Shown: piece after piece, positions 1 to 10,043 of the stretch
Numbering within the stretch: the first letter of the stretch is position 1
Layout: each line of letters starts with the position of its first letter
Source of the DNA: Bacillus mycoides
Lineage (GTDB): Bacteria > Bacillota > Bacilli > Bacillales > Bacillaceae_G
Length of the DNA: 64,000 nucleotides
Direction: 5' to 3'
Assembly: GCF_001757995.1 (NCBI RefSeq)
Contig: NZ_LXLV01000020.1
Span: 168,101-232,100, forward strand
Notes under the pieces: model-generated
Told to the model about the DNA's origin: nothing
The model's input: only the letters and a program-made list of their open reading frames with translations
Database searches by the model: none
Position numbers and translations under genes: made by a program

Positions 1-1
1 T

Positions 2-187
2 CAATTTTTTATTGAAAAAAGCGATGCACTTTTAGCTGTATATGATGAAGAAAAGCCTGGGAGCCCTAAATATATTGTAGAAGCAGCTAAGAAAAAAGGA
101 GAAATAGAAAATTATCACAGTTATTTCATTCTTTTTTCTGATTTACAAGATATAATGGAAGAGGAACAGTGGAATAATGCAGAGTAA
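2..187 (+). CDS. ypsA: YpsA family protein (SLOG/DUF1273), C-terminal part only
   Basis: The window opens inside an open frame that codes for the last 61 residues of a protein and stops at TAA 185-187. The tail reads [16 protein letters not shown], then [14 protein letters not shown], then an acidic end. Position directly upstream of gpsB matches ypsA in Bacillus, a small SLOG-fold (DUF1273) protein linked in B. subtilis to cell division; the visible segment fits the end of that fold. The start and the N-terminal part lie outside the window. The assignment rests mostly on synteny plus this short tail. Confidence 0.8.
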   Translation, partial: QFFIEKSDALLAVYDEEKPGSPKYIVEAAKKKGEIENYHSYFILFSDLQDIMEEEQWNNAE

Positions 188-284
188 TATGTAATATAGT
201 ACTCGTATATTTGATTGACAAAAGGCATTGTTTCTGAAAAAATTTAGTTAATGAAAGCTTTGGCAAAAATTTGAGGTGAAGAAA

Positions 285-620
285 ATGATTTCGGATAAAA
301 TTAAATTAACAGCGAAAGATATTTTAGAAAAAGAATTTAAAACAGGTATGAGAGGTTATCAACAAGAAGAAGTAGATAAGTTTCTTGATATGATTATTAA
401 AGATTATGAAGCTTTTCATAAGGAATTTGATCAATTAAAACAACAAAACGCTCGTTTAAAACGTGAATTAGAAGAGCAGAAAGTAGCGGCAACACAAGTT
501 CCGCAACAACCGGTACAAGCACCAGTTGCACAACCAGTGTATAACAATACGAATACAGATATTTTAAAACGTCTATCTAATTTAGAAAAAGCTGTATTTG
601 GAAGTAAGTTATACGAATAA
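285..620 (+). CDS. gpsB: Cell-cycle protein GpsB
   Basis: GpsB is a small cytoplasmic coiled-coil adaptor that shuttles between septum and side wall and links penicillin-binding proteins to the division machinery. The 111-residue product has the DivIVA-like N-terminal membrane-binding region ([17 protein letters not shown], then [11 protein letters not shown]), a heptad-rich coiled coil (about 35-70), a Gln/Pro/Val linker, and the conserved C-terminal trimerisation segment [15 protein letters not shown]. An in-frame GTG at 276 exists, but GAGGTG at 273-278 sits at the right distance for ATG 285, so the shorter start is preferred. It lies between ypsA and the RNase P RNA gene, the usual Bacillus order. 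Confidence 0.95.
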   Translation: MISDKIKLTAKDILEKEFKTGMRGYQQEEVDKFLDMIIKDYEAFHKEFDQLKQQNARLKRELEEQKVAATQVPQQPVQAPVAQPVYNNTNTDILKRLSNLEKAVFGSKLYE

Positions 621-665
621 ATTAAGGTAACAAAAAGGTTAAAGTATTTTACATAGAAAAAAACA

Positions 666-694
666 TTGCAAAATCTTTTTGTTTCCACTATACT
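666..694 (+). promoter_or_regulatory. Sigma-A promoter of rnpB
   Basis: TTGCAA (666-671) and TATACT (689-694) are separated by exactly 17 bases and lie about 7 bases upstream of the expected 5' end of RNase P RNA. Confidence 0.8.
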
Positions 695-700
695 AATGTT

Positions 701-1112
701 TGTCATAACGTTTGGGTAATCGCTGCAACGCCAACGTTGTAGAGGAAAGTCCATGCTCGCACGGCCTGAGATGGCTGTAGTGTTCGTGCCTAGCCAAGTC
801 ATAAGCTAGGGTATTCTGGCTGTAAGGCTGGTTTAACGGCAGGGAAAAAACCTAAGTCCTTTCGGATATGGTTTGACTACCTTTAAAGTGCCACAGTGAC
901 GAAGTCCTTGAAGAAATGATAGGAGTGGAACGAGGTAAACCCCACGAGCGAGAAACCCAAATAATGGTAGGGGAATCTTTTCCAAGGAAATGAACGATGG
1001 AAAAGGACAGGTTTTCGTAACCTGTAGATAGATGATTACCACCGGAGTACGAGGCGTGGGCCGTTTGCAGTACAAAGGAACAGAACATGGCTTACAGAAC
1101 GTTATGAACCAA
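701..1112 (+). ncRNA. rnpB: RNase P RNA, Bacillus type B
   Basis: The catalytic RNA that cleaves 5' leaders from pre-tRNA. The segment carries the universally conserved blocks: GTAATCGCTGCA at 716, GAGGAAAGTCCATGCTCGCAC at 741, GTGCCACAGTGACGAAGTC near 888, AACGAGGTAAACCCCACGAGCGAGAAACCCAAA near 929 (conserved in parts), and the 3' CAGTACAAAGGAACAGAACATGGCTTACAGAACG. Order and spacing match the B. subtilis type-B molecule of about 400 nt. Ends are approximate, within a few bases. Open frames on the opposite strand here are shadows of the RNA. Confidence 0.97.
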
Positions 1113-1126
1113 CTATGAAATAACTC

Positions 1127-1156
1127 AGCTCTCCTTTGTTAGAGGAGGGCTTTTTA
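1127..1156 (+). terminator. Rho-independent terminator of rnpB
   Basis: Arms AGCTCTCCT and AGAGGAGGGCT enclose a short loop and run into a T tract just after the RNase P RNA. Confidence 0.85.
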
Positions 1157-1279
1157 TTTGTATGAAGTTATAAATTGTGAGTTGAAATGGTAAATGAGAA
1201 TATTCTTCGTAATATGTGATAATTAATAGGACAACATGTTATTAATTATTGTTTGATTATACATAAGAGGTGAATGCAA

Positions 1280-2419
1280 ATGGGAAAAGTTACTTTAATT
1301 GCAACAGCGGCAATGGGTATTGAAGCATTAGTTGCCCGAGAAGTTCGCGATCTTGGTTATGAATGTGAAGTGGAAAACGGAAAGGTAACGTTTGAAGCGG
1401 ATGAAAAAGCGATTTGTCGTACGAATTTATGGTTACGTACTGCAGACCGTGTGAAAATTAAAGTCGGTGAATTTAAAGCAACAACATTCGATGAGTTATT
1501 TGAAAAAACAAAAGCGTTAAACTGGGGAGATTATATTCCAGAGAACGGAGAATTCCCTGTTATTGGGAAATCTTTGAAATCAACATTATTTAGCGTTTCA
1601 GACTGCCAACGTATTGTTAAAAAGGCTGTTGTTGAGAAATTAAAAACAACGTATAGACGCACAACTTGGTTTGAAGAAGATGGTCCGTTATTCCGTATTG
1701 AAATTGCAATGCTCAAGGATATTGCAACGTTAACAATCGATGCGAGTGGTGTAGGTCTTCATAAACGTGGATACCGTCTCGAGCAAGGTGAAGCGCCTTT
1801 AAAAGAAACATTAGCTGCGTCTTTAATTAAGTTAACAAACTGGAAGGCGGATCGTCCTTTCGTTGATCCTTTCTGTGGATCTGGAACAATTCCAATTGAA
1901 GCTGCATTAATTGGACAAAATATCGCACCAGGATTTAACCGAGGCTTTGCATCAGATGACTGGGGCTGGGTTGGTAAACAAAATTGGCGCGAAGCTCGTC
2001 AAGAAGCTGAAGATTTAGCAAATTATAATCAACCATTGCAAATCATTGGATCAGATATTGATCACCGTATGATAAGAGTTGCCCAAGATAACGCAGAAGA
2101 AGTTGGATTAGGGGATCTTATATCATTTAAACAAATGCAAGTAAAAGATTTCACGACAAAAGAGGAATATGGCTATGTTGTAACGAATCCTCCATACGGA
2201 GAACGTTTAAGTGAAAGAGCGCTTGTTGAAAAATTATATAAAGAAATGGGAGAGGTATTCCGCCCATTAGATACGTGGTCAATGTATTTATTAACAAGTT
2301 ATGAAGCATTTGAGAAGTGTTACGGAAAAGATGCATCGAAAAAGCGTAAACTGTTTAACGGATTTATTCGTACAGATTACTATCAATACTTCGGAAAACG
2401 TCCATCGCGTAATTCATAG
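1280..2419 (+). CDS. ypsC: THUMP-domain class I SAM-dependent RNA methyltransferase (RlmL/YpsC type)
   Basis: A 379-residue enzyme of the UPF0020/RlmL family, which makes N2-methylguanosine in 23S rRNA; the exact target base in Bacillus is inferred. The N-terminal part (about 1-150) is a ferredoxin-like plus THUMP RNA-binding region. The C-terminal Rossmann domain has the SAM-binding block DPFCGSGTIPIEAAL, then IGSDIDHRMI, and the catalytic NPPY in VVTNPPYGERLSE (about residue 302). GAGGTG at 1267-1272 suits ATG 1280 better than ATG 1274. Directly downstream of rnpB, as in B. subtilis. Confidence 0.93.
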   Translation: MGKVTLIATAAMGIEALVAREVRDLGYECEVENGKVTFEADEKAICRTNLWLRTADRVKIKVGEFKATTFDELFEKTKALNWGDYIPENGEFPVIGKSLKSTLFSVSDCQRIVKKAVVEKLKTTYRRTTWFEEDGPLFRIEIAMLKDIATLTIDASGVGLHKRGYRLEQGEAPLKETLAASLIKLTNWKADRPFVDPFCGSGTIPIEAALIGQNIAPGFNRGFASDDWGWVGKQNWREARQEAEDLANYNQPLQIIGSDIDHRMIRVAQDNAEEVGLGDLISFKQMQVKDFTTKEEYGYVVTNPPYGERLSERALVEKLYKEMGEVFRPLDTWSMYLLTSYEAFEKCYGKDASKKRKLFNGFIRTDYYQYFGKRPSRNS

Positions 2420-2480
2420 TATAAAACTCCTCCAGCGCGCATATACTGGCTATTATGTAATGCGTAAAGGAGGAAGTGAT

Positions 2481-2663
2481 ATGGATAGTTTCCAATTATC
2501 AATGATTCAAAAAGCTATTCACCGTACGTATGATGAGCTCGGAAAAGAAGTGGATAGTCAAGGTGCGATTGTAGATGAAATACAAAAAGCGCAGGAAGAA
2601 TATTTGTCAGCTCTTTCACATGAAACAGCGATTGATAAACGGTATTTAAAGTCATTAATATAG
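2481..2663 (+). CDS. Small conserved-looking protein of unknown function (60 aa)
   Basis: A 60-residue acidic, helical product beginning MDSFQLSMIQKAIHRTYDEL and ending YLKSLI. It has a strong ribosome site (AAAGGAGGAAGTGAT before ATG 2481), starts 61 bases after the methyltransferase gene and is followed at once by a terminator, so it looks like a real terminal cistron. No membrane segment, Cys cluster or known motif is visible. A longer frame from 2301 overlaps the upstream gene and has no ribosome site, so it is rejected. Function not recognised. Confidence 0.75.
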   Translation: MDSFQLSMIQKAIHRTYDELGKEVDSQGAIVDEIQKAQEEYLSALSHETAIDKRYLKSLI

Positions 2664-2700
2664 AAAAAAATTTTCCTTTTTCGAAAGGGAAATTTTTTTT
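2664..2700 (+). terminator. Terminator after the ypsC operon
   Basis: AAATTTTCCTTT / AAAGGGAAATTT hairpin with a TTCG loop and a run of eight T. Confidence 0.85.
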
Positions 2701-2801
2701 CGTGTATTTCTATGTATTGCAACAGGGGAAAGCAACTGCATACATGTAAGTAGCAGTTGCTATATCTTTTTATAGAAAAACTGTTTGGTTGGAGGCTAAG
2801 G

Positions 2802-4739
2802 ATGTTTACTGAGAATAGGTTACCATTTGAAGTAGGAAAACAAGATAATTTTTACGATAAGTTGAATGAGTGGATTGGAGATGTGTTTTACGACATTCTT
2901 CCGGAAAAAGGCTTTGAAGAGCGTGATGAACAGATTTTTATGGCGTTTCAGTTAGAGCGCGCTTTCCAAGAGAAGAAAGTTATGTTTGCAGAAGCAGGTG
3001 TAGGAACAGGGAAAACAATTGTATATCTTCTATATGCAATTTGTTATGCACGTTATACAGGGAAGCCAGCTATTATCGCTTGTGCAGATGAAACGTTAAT
3101 TGAGCAGCTTGTGAAAGAAGAAGGAGACATTGCTAAGTTATCTGAAGCATTAGGGCTATCTGTTGATGTTAGACTTGCAAAATCAATGGATAATTATTTA
3201 TGTTTGCGTAAACTTGAAGATGTTATGAGTGGACGAGCTCCAGAAGTAATTGAAGATGTATATTACGAATTACCTCAGTTCGTATTCGATCATGGTACGA
3301 TGCAGAACTTTACTCACTATGGTGATCGAAAAGAATTTCCACTGTTAAATGACGAGGAATGGTCAAAGGTAAACTGGGATTACTTCCAAGATTGCTTCAC
3401 TTGTGATTCTCGTCATCGTTGTGGTCAAACACTTTCTCGTGAACATTATCGTAAAGCTGCAGATTTAATTATTTGTTCTCAAGACTTCTATATGGATCAT
3501 ATTTGGACATATGATGCACGTAAACGTGAAGGGCAAATTCCGTTATTACCAGAAAGTAGCTGCGTTGTATTCGATGAAGGACATCTTGTAGAGTATGCAG
3601 CGCAAAAAGCTTTAACATACCGTTTAAAGCAAACGATGATGGAGCAACTTTTAACGAGATTATTACAAAACGATATTCGTGAAGAGTTCGCACATTTAGT
3701 AGAAGAAACAATTTGGCAAACTGAACAATTCTTTGGGGTACTACAAGAGAATAAAAAGGAAATTGAAGGTTCTGATCGTTTAGAAATTACTGTGACAGAA
3801 AAGGTAACTGCAGAAGCGAAAAGACTTTATGCGAAAATCGGTGAAGTCGGTGATGCATTAGTATTTGAAAGTGAAATGCATACAGTAAACACATACGATT
3901 TAAATATCGTTGATGAGCATTTAGATGTGTTAGAGCATTCACTTCGTCTTTTCATGCACGAGAAAAATGTAATTACGTGGGGTGAAGAAAGTGATGGTGC
4001 CTTCACGTTAGTTATTATGCCGCGTGCAGTTGAAGAAGTGTTACAAGAAAAAGTATTCTCGAAGAAGATTCCATATATTTTCTCTTCTGCGACATTATCT
4101 GACAATGATTCGTTCGCATTTACTGCAAATAGTCTAGGGGTAAAAGATTACTTATCATTCTCAGTTGCCTCACCGTTTGATTATGAAGAGCAAATGACAG
4201 TAAACTTACTATCACATACGAAAGAAAATGAATGGGAAAGAAAGTGTCAATATACACTTGAAAATATCCAAAAAACAAATGGACGTACGCTTGTATTATT
4301 CCGTACAATGCAAGAACTTGCAGCGTTCAAAGAGTATGTAAGTAAAGAGCAAATGTCGGTTCCGTTCTTATATGAAGGGGATCAGGAAATTAGTCAGCTA
4401 GTTTCTCGTTTCCAAAATGAAGAAGAGACTGTACTTTGTGCTGTGCATTTATGGGAAGGTTTAGATATTCCTGGTTCATCATTATCACACGTTATTATTT
4501 GGTCATTACCATTCCCTCCAAACGATCCTGTGTTTGAAGCGAAACGTAAACATGTAAATGATCCGTTCTGGGATGTAGATGTACCGTATATGATTTTACG
4601 TCTTCGTCAAGGAATTGGACGTTTAATTCGTACAAGTGAAGATAAAGGTGCTATATCATTATTCTTATCAGATAATGAAGATGAAAAAGTGATAGAAGCA
4701 GTGAAGAAAGTGCTTCCGGTAGAAGGAAAAGTACTTTAA
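2802..4739 (+). CDS. ypvA: DinG/XPD-like superfamily 2 ATP-dependent DNA helicase (YpvA type)
   Basis: A 645-residue helicase of the DinG/XPD group, 5'-3' DNA unwinding enzymes that usually carry a 4Fe-4S cluster. Walker A is EAGVGTGKTIVYLL; Walker B is VVFDEGH (DEGH instead of DEAH); motif III is FSSATLS; motif VI is QGIGRLIRTSEDKG. Four cysteines between motifs Ia and II (NYLC, DCFTC, HRC) are spaced as a cluster ligand set. GGAGG at 2791 supports ATG 2802; an upstream in-frame start at 2757 lacks a ribosome site. B. subtilis YpvA occupies the same neighbourhood. The substrate in Bacillus is not known to me. Confidence 0.9.
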   Translation: MFTENRLPFEVGKQDNFYDKLNEWIGDVFYDILPEKGFEERDEQIFMAFQLERAFQEKKVMFAEAGVGTGKTIVYLLYAICYARYTGKPAIIACADETLIEQLVKEEGDIAKLSEALGLSVDVRLAKSMDNYLCLRKLEDVMSGRAPEVIEDVYYELPQFVFDHGTMQNFTHYGDRKEFPLLNDEEWSKVNWDYFQDCFTCDSRHRCGQTLSREHYRKAADLIICSQDFYMDHIWTYDARKREGQIPLLPESSCVVFDEGHLVEYAAQKALTYRLKQTMMEQLLTRLLQNDIREEFAHLVEETIWQTEQFFGVLQENKKEIEGSDRLEITVTEKVTAEAKRLYAKIGEVGDALVFESEMHTVNTYDLNIVDEHLDVLEHSLRLFMHEKNVITWGEESDGAFTLVIMPRAVEEVLQEKVFSKKIPYIFSSATLSDNDSFAFTANSLGVKDYLSFSVASPFDYEEQMTVNLLSHTKENEWERKCQYTLENIQKTNGRTLVLFRTMQELAAFKEYVSKEQMSVPFLYEGDQEISQLVSRFQNEEETVLCAVHLWEGLDIPGSSLSHVIIWSLPFPPNDPVFEAKRKHVNDPFWDVDVPYMILRLRQGIGRLIRTSEDKGAISLFLSDNEDEKVIEAVKKVLPVEGKVL

Positions 4740-4760
4740 GCGAAAAAATGTTGTAGGGAA

Positions 4761-4788
4761 AAGTTTGGCACTTGCCAAGCTTTTTTTC
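4761..4788 (+). terminator. Terminator after ypvA
   Basis: AGTTTGGCA / TGCCAAGCT hairpin followed by a T tract. Confidence 0.85.
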
Positions 4789-4857
4789 TATTAGAAAAGG
4801 AATTTATGTTTTAATGTCGAAATAAGGTTGAGGTAGAAAAAGGAGGTTTTTTATACT

Positions 4858-6375
4858 ATGACAGTTGCTACATATGAAGTAGAAAAACAATTTTTAGCAT
4901 ATGTGAAGAAGATAGAGAATTATGGAGAAGCATTGAGCTTAATGTTTTGGGATTTAAGAACAGGTGCACCAAAGCAAGGAGTAGACCAGCGTTCAGAAGT
5001 AATTGGAATGCTTTCATCCGAAGTGTTTGCGATGTCGACTTCAGATGAGATGGGGAACTATTTAACTGAACTAGAATCTTTAATTGTTGAAAATAAACTT
5101 TCTGAAACGACAAAGAAAATGGTTGAAGAGTGTCGTAAAGAATATGATAGAAATAAGAAAATTCCACAAGCAGAATATGAAGCGTATGTGAAATTAGAAG
5201 CGAAAGCGGAAAGTGTATGGGAAGAAGCTCGCGAAAAATCTGACTTCGAAATGTTCCGTCCGTATTTAGAAAAAATTGTTGAATTCAAAAAGAAGTTTAT
5301 TACATATTGGGGTTACGAAACGTACAAATATAACACGCTATTAGACATGTATGAGCCGGGGATCACAGTAGAAGTGTTAGATCACGTATTTGGTCAACTA
5401 CGTGAACGTATCGTTCCGCTTGTGAAAGAAATTTCTGAGTCTAAAAAAGAATTAAAAACAAATGCTTTATCCGAACATTTTTCAAAAGAAAAACAAAAGA
5501 ATTTTACTTTAGAGTTATTAAAACAATTGAACTATAACTTTGAAGCGGGTCGTCTTGATGAAACGGTACATCCTTTTGAAATTACATTAAATAGAGGGGA
5601 TGTTCGTATTACGACTCGTTACGATGAGAAGGACTTCCGTATGGCTGTTTTCGGCACGATTCATGAATGTGGTCATGCTGTATATGAGCAAAATGTTGCA
5701 GAGGAACTAGAAGGAACACCGCTTTGCAGTGGAACATCAATGGGAATTCACGAGTCACAATCGTTATTCTTTGAAAACTTCATTGGCCGTAATAAGTCGT
5801 TTTGGAAGAAAAACTATGGTTTGTTAAAACGATATAGCGACGGTCAATTTGACGGCGTATCAGTAGACGAGTTTTATGATGCGATTAATGAATCAAAACC
5901 ATCCTTTATCCGTATAGAAGCCGATGAACTTACATATCCGCTTCATGTTATGGTTCGCTATGAGCTGGAGAAAGAATTATTTGATGGCACACTACAAGTA
6001 AAGGACTTACCAGCGGCATGGAATGATAAGATGGAAACTTATTTAGGTATTCGTCCAGAGAATGATGCACAAGGTGTATTACAAGACGTTCACTGGGCTG
6101 GTGGTTCATTTGGATATTTCCCATCTTATGCGCTTGGTTATATGTATGCAGCGCAATTTAAACATAGGATGCTAAAGGATATTCCAAACTTTGATGCATT
6201 ATTAGAAGAAGGAAACGTGACACCAATTCGTGAATGGTTAACAGAGAATATTCACCAATACGGCAAAACGAAAAAACCACTTGAAATTTTAAAAGATGTG
6301 ACAGGTGAAGGTTTAAATGCAAACTACTTAGCTGATTATTTAGAAGCTAAATATAAAGAGATTTATGAGTTATAA
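4858..6375 (+). CDS. ypwA: Metallocarboxypeptidase Taq family (peptidase M32)
   Basis: A 505-residue cytosolic zinc carboxypeptidase that removes C-terminal residues from short peptides. The M32 signature is clear: HECGH at residues 269-273 with a downstream Glu region (GIHESQSLFFENFIGR), the family-typical length of about 500, and the conserved tail LEAKYKEIYEL. AAAGGAGG lies about 9 bases before ATG 4858. Monocistronic, with terminators on both sides. Same neighbourhood as B. subtilis ypwA. Confidence 0.95.
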   Translation: MTVATYEVEKQFLAYVKKIENYGEALSLMFWDLRTGAPKQGVDQRSEVIGMLSSEVFAMSTSDEMGNYLTELESLIVENKLSETTKKMVEECRKEYDRNKKIPQAEYEAYVKLEAKAESVWEEAREKSDFEMFRPYLEKIVEFKKKFITYWGYETYKYNTLLDMYEPGITVEVLDHVFGQLRERIVPLVKEISESKKELKTNALSEHFSKEKQKNFTLELLKQLNYNFEAGRLDETVHPFEITLNRGDVRITTRYDEKDFRMAVFGTIHECGHAVYEQNVAEELEGTPLCSGTSMGIHESQSLFFENFIGRNKSFWKKNYGLLKRYSDGQFDGVSVDEFYDAINESKPSFIRIEADELTYPLHVMVRYELEKELFDGTLQVKDLPAAWNDKMETYLGIRPENDAQGVLQDVHWAGGSFGYFPSYALGYMYAAQFKHRMLKDIPNFDALLEEGNVTPIREWLTENIHQYGKTKKPLEILKDVTGEGLNANYLADYLEAKYKEIYEL

Positions 6376-6379
6376 AACA

Positions 6380-6407
6380 GGAGCTGCTTAATTGCAGCTC
6401 TTTTTTA
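6380..6407 (+). terminator. Terminator after ypwA
   Basis: GAGCTGC / GCAGCTC hairpin followed by TTTTTTA. Confidence 0.85.
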
Positions 6408-6423
6408 TGAGGGAGTGAGAGAA

Positions 6424-6897
6424 ATGGGCTATATGTTTACAGTAATGTCGCAAGCGGAAGCAGAAGAAATTGCATACAACTGGCATTATGAAGGGGAGTA
6501 TTCTTTTTATGATATAGAGGCAGATCAAGAGGATTTAGCTGAATTTTTACATGATGAGAGTAGAGGGGACGACACATTTGCTGTGAAGGAAAATGGTACT
6601 CTTATTGGCTTTTTTAGCTTTTGCAGAATAAATAGTCGAACGGTTGATATCGGACTAGGAATGAGACCTAATATAACTGGAAATGGATTCGGTTTAAAGT
6701 TCGTAAAAGCTGGACTAGATTTTAGTGAAGAAAAATATGGTTGTAACTATATAACACTATCAGTAGCGACATTTAATGAAAGGGCAATCAAAGTATATAA
6801 AAAAGCAGGGTTCGAAGCAGTTGGAACGTTTATTCAAAAAACGAATGGCAGTTGTTTTGAGTTTTTGAAAATGAACTATATATGTAAAAATGATTAA
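6424..6897 (+). CDS. GNAT family N-acetyltransferase
   Basis: A 157-residue single-domain acetyltransferase of the GCN5 fold. Motif A/B features are visible: VDIGLGMRPNITGNGFG (CoA pyrophosphate loop, of the RxxGxG/A type), followed by LSVATFNERAIKVYKKAGFEAVG, the typical beta5-alpha4 Asn-Tyr region. GAGGGAG at 6409-6415 points to ATG 6424 rather than GTG 6415. The substrate cannot be read from the sequence. Monocistronic, terminators on both sides. Confidence 0.88.
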   Translation: MGYMFTVMSQAEAEEIAYNWHYEGEYSFYDIEADQEDLAEFLHDESRGDDTFAVKENGTLIGFFSFCRINSRTVDIGLGMRPNITGNGFGLKFVKAGLDFSEEKYGCNYITLSVATFNERAIKVYKKAGFEAVGTFIQKTNGSCFEFLKMNYICKND

Positions 6898-6899
6898 GA

Positions 6900-6927
6900 A
6901 ACAGAAGGGGGCTTCTGTTTTTTTTAT
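6900..6927 (+). terminator. Terminator after the GNAT gene
   Basis: ACAGAAG / CTTCTGT hairpin followed by a run of T. Confidence 0.8.
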
Positions 6928-7052
6928 TTTGATGTAGAAATAAATGATGTTTGTTTTTGTACTTGTTGTAATTAGAAGTTTTGAAATTTTGGAAGAGGAT
7001 GTGTATGATTGAAGTTTAGTAGCAAATAGCAAGTTTAGTAAGGAGAGGTAGT

Positions 7053-7799
7053 ATGATTACAATTAAAACGAAAAATGAAATAGATTTGATGCATGAATCT
7101 GGGAAGTTACTAGCTTCTTGTCATAGAGAAATTGCAAAAATGCTGAAACCAGGTATCACTACACAAGAAATTGATACGTTTGTTGAAGTATATTTAGAAG
7201 AGCATGGTGCCAGATCCGAACAGAAAGGGTATAACGATTATCCATACGCAATATGTGCATCTGTGAACAATGAAATGTGTCATGGGTTTCCAACAGATGT
7301 TCCTTTAAGTGAAGGAGATATTGTGACGATTGACATGGTAGTAAACTTAAATGGTGCGCTTTCGGATTCGGCATGGACATATACAGTTGGCGATATTTCT
7401 AATGAAGCAAAAAGGTTATTGTTAGTAGCTGAGAGTGCATTGTACAAAGGGATTGATCAAGCGGTAATCGGTAATCATGTAGGAGATATTGGCCATGCAA
7501 TTGAAAGTTATGCAAATGCTGAAGGTTTTTCTGTCGCAAGAGATTTTACGGGACATGGAATTGGTAAAGAGATTCATGAAGAACCAGCAATTTTTCATTT
7601 TGGTAAACCAGGGCAAGGGCCTAAGCTACAAGAAGGAATGGTAATTACAATTGAACCTATTGTAAATGCCGGTATGCGATATTCTAAAGTAGATTTAAAC
7701 GGATGGACTGCACGGACGATGGATGGGAAATTATCTGCACAATATGAGCATACAATTGCGATTACGAAGGATGGTCCTATCATATTAACGACGTTGTAA
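7053..7799 (+). CDS. map: Methionine aminopeptidase, type I
   Basis: A 248-residue MetAP that removes the initiator Met from nascent proteins. The dinuclear-metal ligands of the pita-bread fold are all present: Asp in VTIDMVV, Asp in LSDSAW, His in FTGHGIGKEIHE, Glu in ITIEPIV, Glu in QYEHTI. AAGGAGAGG precedes ATG 7053. It stands alone, away from the ribosomal-protein operon that carries the essential map copy in most Bacillus, so it is probably a second paralogue (YflG/MapB type). Confidence 0.93.
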   Translation: MITIKTKNEIDLMHESGKLLASCHREIAKMLKPGITTQEIDTFVEVYLEEHGARSEQKGYNDYPYAICASVNNEMCHGFPTDVPLSEGDIVTIDMVVNLNGALSDSAWTYTVGDISNEAKRLLLVAESALYKGIDQAVIGNHVGDIGHAIESYANAEGFSVARDFTGHGIGKEIHEEPAIFHFGKPGQGPKLQEGMVITIEPIVNAGMRYSKVDLNGWTARTMDGKLSAQYEHTIAITKDGPIILTTL

Positions 7800-7877
7800 T
7801 ATGAAATGTGAAAGTTGGGAAAACTCGAACGAAAACGGTGTTTTCATAAAATTCGTACGTGTTTTTTCGATAAATGC

Positions 7878-7906
7878 TTTTCAAAGTGAAAAAAGTGCGT
7901 TATAAT
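7878..7906 (+). promoter_or_regulatory. Probable sigma-A promoter of xpt-pbuX
   Basis: TATAAT at 7901-7906 with a weak -35 (TTTTCA, 7878-7883) 17 bases upstream; it lies about 27 bases before the riboswitch aptamer. Confidence 0.6.
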
Positions 7907-7932
7907 CCTTCTATAAATAAATAAGTTAGCTA

Positions 7933-8003
7933 CACTCATATAATCGCGGGGATATGGCCTGCAAGTTTCTACCGAAGTACCTTAAATACTTTGACTATGA
8001 GTG
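7933..8003 (+). promoter_or_regulatory. Guanine (purine) riboswitch aptamer
   Basis: P1 arms CACTCAT (7933) and ATGAGTG (ending 8003) close a three-way junction. The core holds the invariant junction and loop blocks ATATAATCGCGGGGATATGG, GTTTCTACCG and GACTATG. The discriminating base in the last block is C, which pairs with guanine or xanthine-type ligands, not adenine. It precedes a terminator and the xanthine/guanine salvage operon, the classic arrangement: ligand binding favours termination. Confidence 0.97.
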
Positions 8004-8028
8004 AGGACGAATATATTTGCTTGTTTAG

Positions 8029-8718
<690 letters not shown>

Positions 8719-8720
8719 CG

Positions 8721-10043
8721 ATGAAGCAGCACCCATTTAAAATCGCATCGCTCGGCATTCAGCACATGCTTGCAATGTACGCTGGAGCAATTATTGTTCC
8801 GCTTATTGTCGGCGGGGGACTTGGTTTAAATCAACAAGAATTAACGTATTTAGTATCCATTGATTTATTAATGTGCGGCGTTGCAACGATTTTACAAGCA
8901 TTATCAAATCGCTTCTTCGGTATTGGGCTTCCAGTTGTACTTGGTTGTACATTTACAGCGGTGGGACCGATGATTGCAATTGGTAAACAATACGGCGTGT
9001 CCTCTATATATGGAGCAATTATTGCTGCAGGATTATTTGTTGTTATTTTCGCGAAATTATTTGGGAAGCTTGTAAAACTGTTTCCTCCTGTTGTAACAGG
9101 ATCTGTCGTTACAGTCATTGGGGTTACACTTGTTCCGGCAGCTATTAATGATATGGCTGGAGGAGTTGGAAGCAAAGATTTTGGAAGTTTAGAAAATTTA
9201 GCTTTAGCATTTGGTGTTTTATTATTTATCATTATTATGTATCGTTTCTTTGACGGATTTATCCGTTCAATCTCTATATTACTTGGTCTTTTGTTCGGTA
9301 CAATCGTTGCAGCATTTATGGGGAAAGTAAGCTTGCAAGCGGTTGGAGAGGCAGATTGGTTCCACGGTATTCAGCCGTTTTACTTCGGTACACCAACATT
9401 TGAATTAACGCCAATTATTACGATGATTCTCGTTGCTTGCGTAGGAATTGTGGAAGCAACAGGTGTATATTTTGCATTATCTGATATTTGCAATAAAAAG
9501 ATCGGTGAAAAAGAATTAACAAAAGGTTATCGCGCAGAAGGATTAGCAATGGTTCTAGGTGGTATTTTTAACGCATTTCCATACACAACATATTCTCAAA
9601 ACGTAGGCCTTGTTCAATTAACTGGAGTAAGAAATCGCGTTATTATCTATACTTGTGGTGGTATGTTAATTGCTCTTGGGTTTATTCCTAAAATCGCAGC
9701 CATTACAACAATTATTCCGAAATCAGTACTTGGCGGTGCGATGTTAGCAATGTTCGGCATGGTCATGGCGTATGGCATTAAAATGTTAAGCAGTGTTGAT
9801 TTTGGAAAACAAGAGAATTTACTAATCGTTGCATGTTCTGTCGGAATCGGACTTGGTGTTACAGTCGTTCCAACATTATTCTCACAGCTTCCGGAAAACA
9901 TTCGTATTTTAACTGATAACGGAATTGTACTTGGAAGTGCATCAGCAGTACTTTTAAATATTGTATTTAATATGGTGCCGCAGCGTAAAGTGAAAGTAAA
10001 AGAAGAGCCAGTTCCGATGCAAAGTGCAGTAAGAGAAGCGTAA
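8721..10043 (+). CDS. pbuX: Xanthine permease (NCS2 family)
   Basis: A 440-residue integral membrane purine:proton symporter with the usual many hydrophobic helices. Family landmarks: LGIQHMLAMYAGAIIVPLI at the N-terminus, GLPVVLGCTFTAVGPMI, and the NCS2 signature region NAFPYTTYSQNVGLVQLTGV. It takes up xanthine for Xpt and is cotranscribed with it under the guanine riboswitch. Confidence 0.96.
   Translation: MKQHPFKIASLGIQHMLAMYAGAIIVPLIVGGGLGLNQQELTYLVSIDLLMCGVATILQALSNRFFGIGLPVVLGCTFTAVGPMIAIGKQYGVSSIYGAIIAAGLFVVIFAKLFGKLVKLFPPVVTGSVVTVIGVTLVPAAINDMAGGVGSKDFGSLENLALAFGVLLFIIIMYRFFDGFIRSISILLGLLFGTIVAAFMGKVSLQAVGEADWFHGIQPFYFGTPTFELTPIITMILVACVGIVEATGVYFALSDICNKKIGEKELTKGYRAEGLAMVLGGIFNAFPYTTYSQNVGLVQLTGVRNRVIIYTCGGMLIALGFIPKIAAITTIIPKSVLGGAMLAMFGMVMAYGIKMLSSVDFGKQENLLIVACSVGIGLGVTVVPTLFSQLPENIRILTDNGIVLGSASAVLLNIVFNMVPQRKVKVKEEPVPMQSAVREA

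Noticed and set aside
431-802. 123-codon reverse frame over gpsB
   Set aside because: Antisense to gpsB and the rnpB 5' part, odd amino acid make-up, no ribosome site.
833-1088. Two open frames on the reverse strand
   Set aside because: They lie wholly within RNase P RNA and have no ribosome site; chance frames.
2301-2480. N-terminal extension of the 60-aa gene after ypsC
   Set aside because: Overlaps the methyltransferase in another frame; the strong ribosome site is before ATG 2481.
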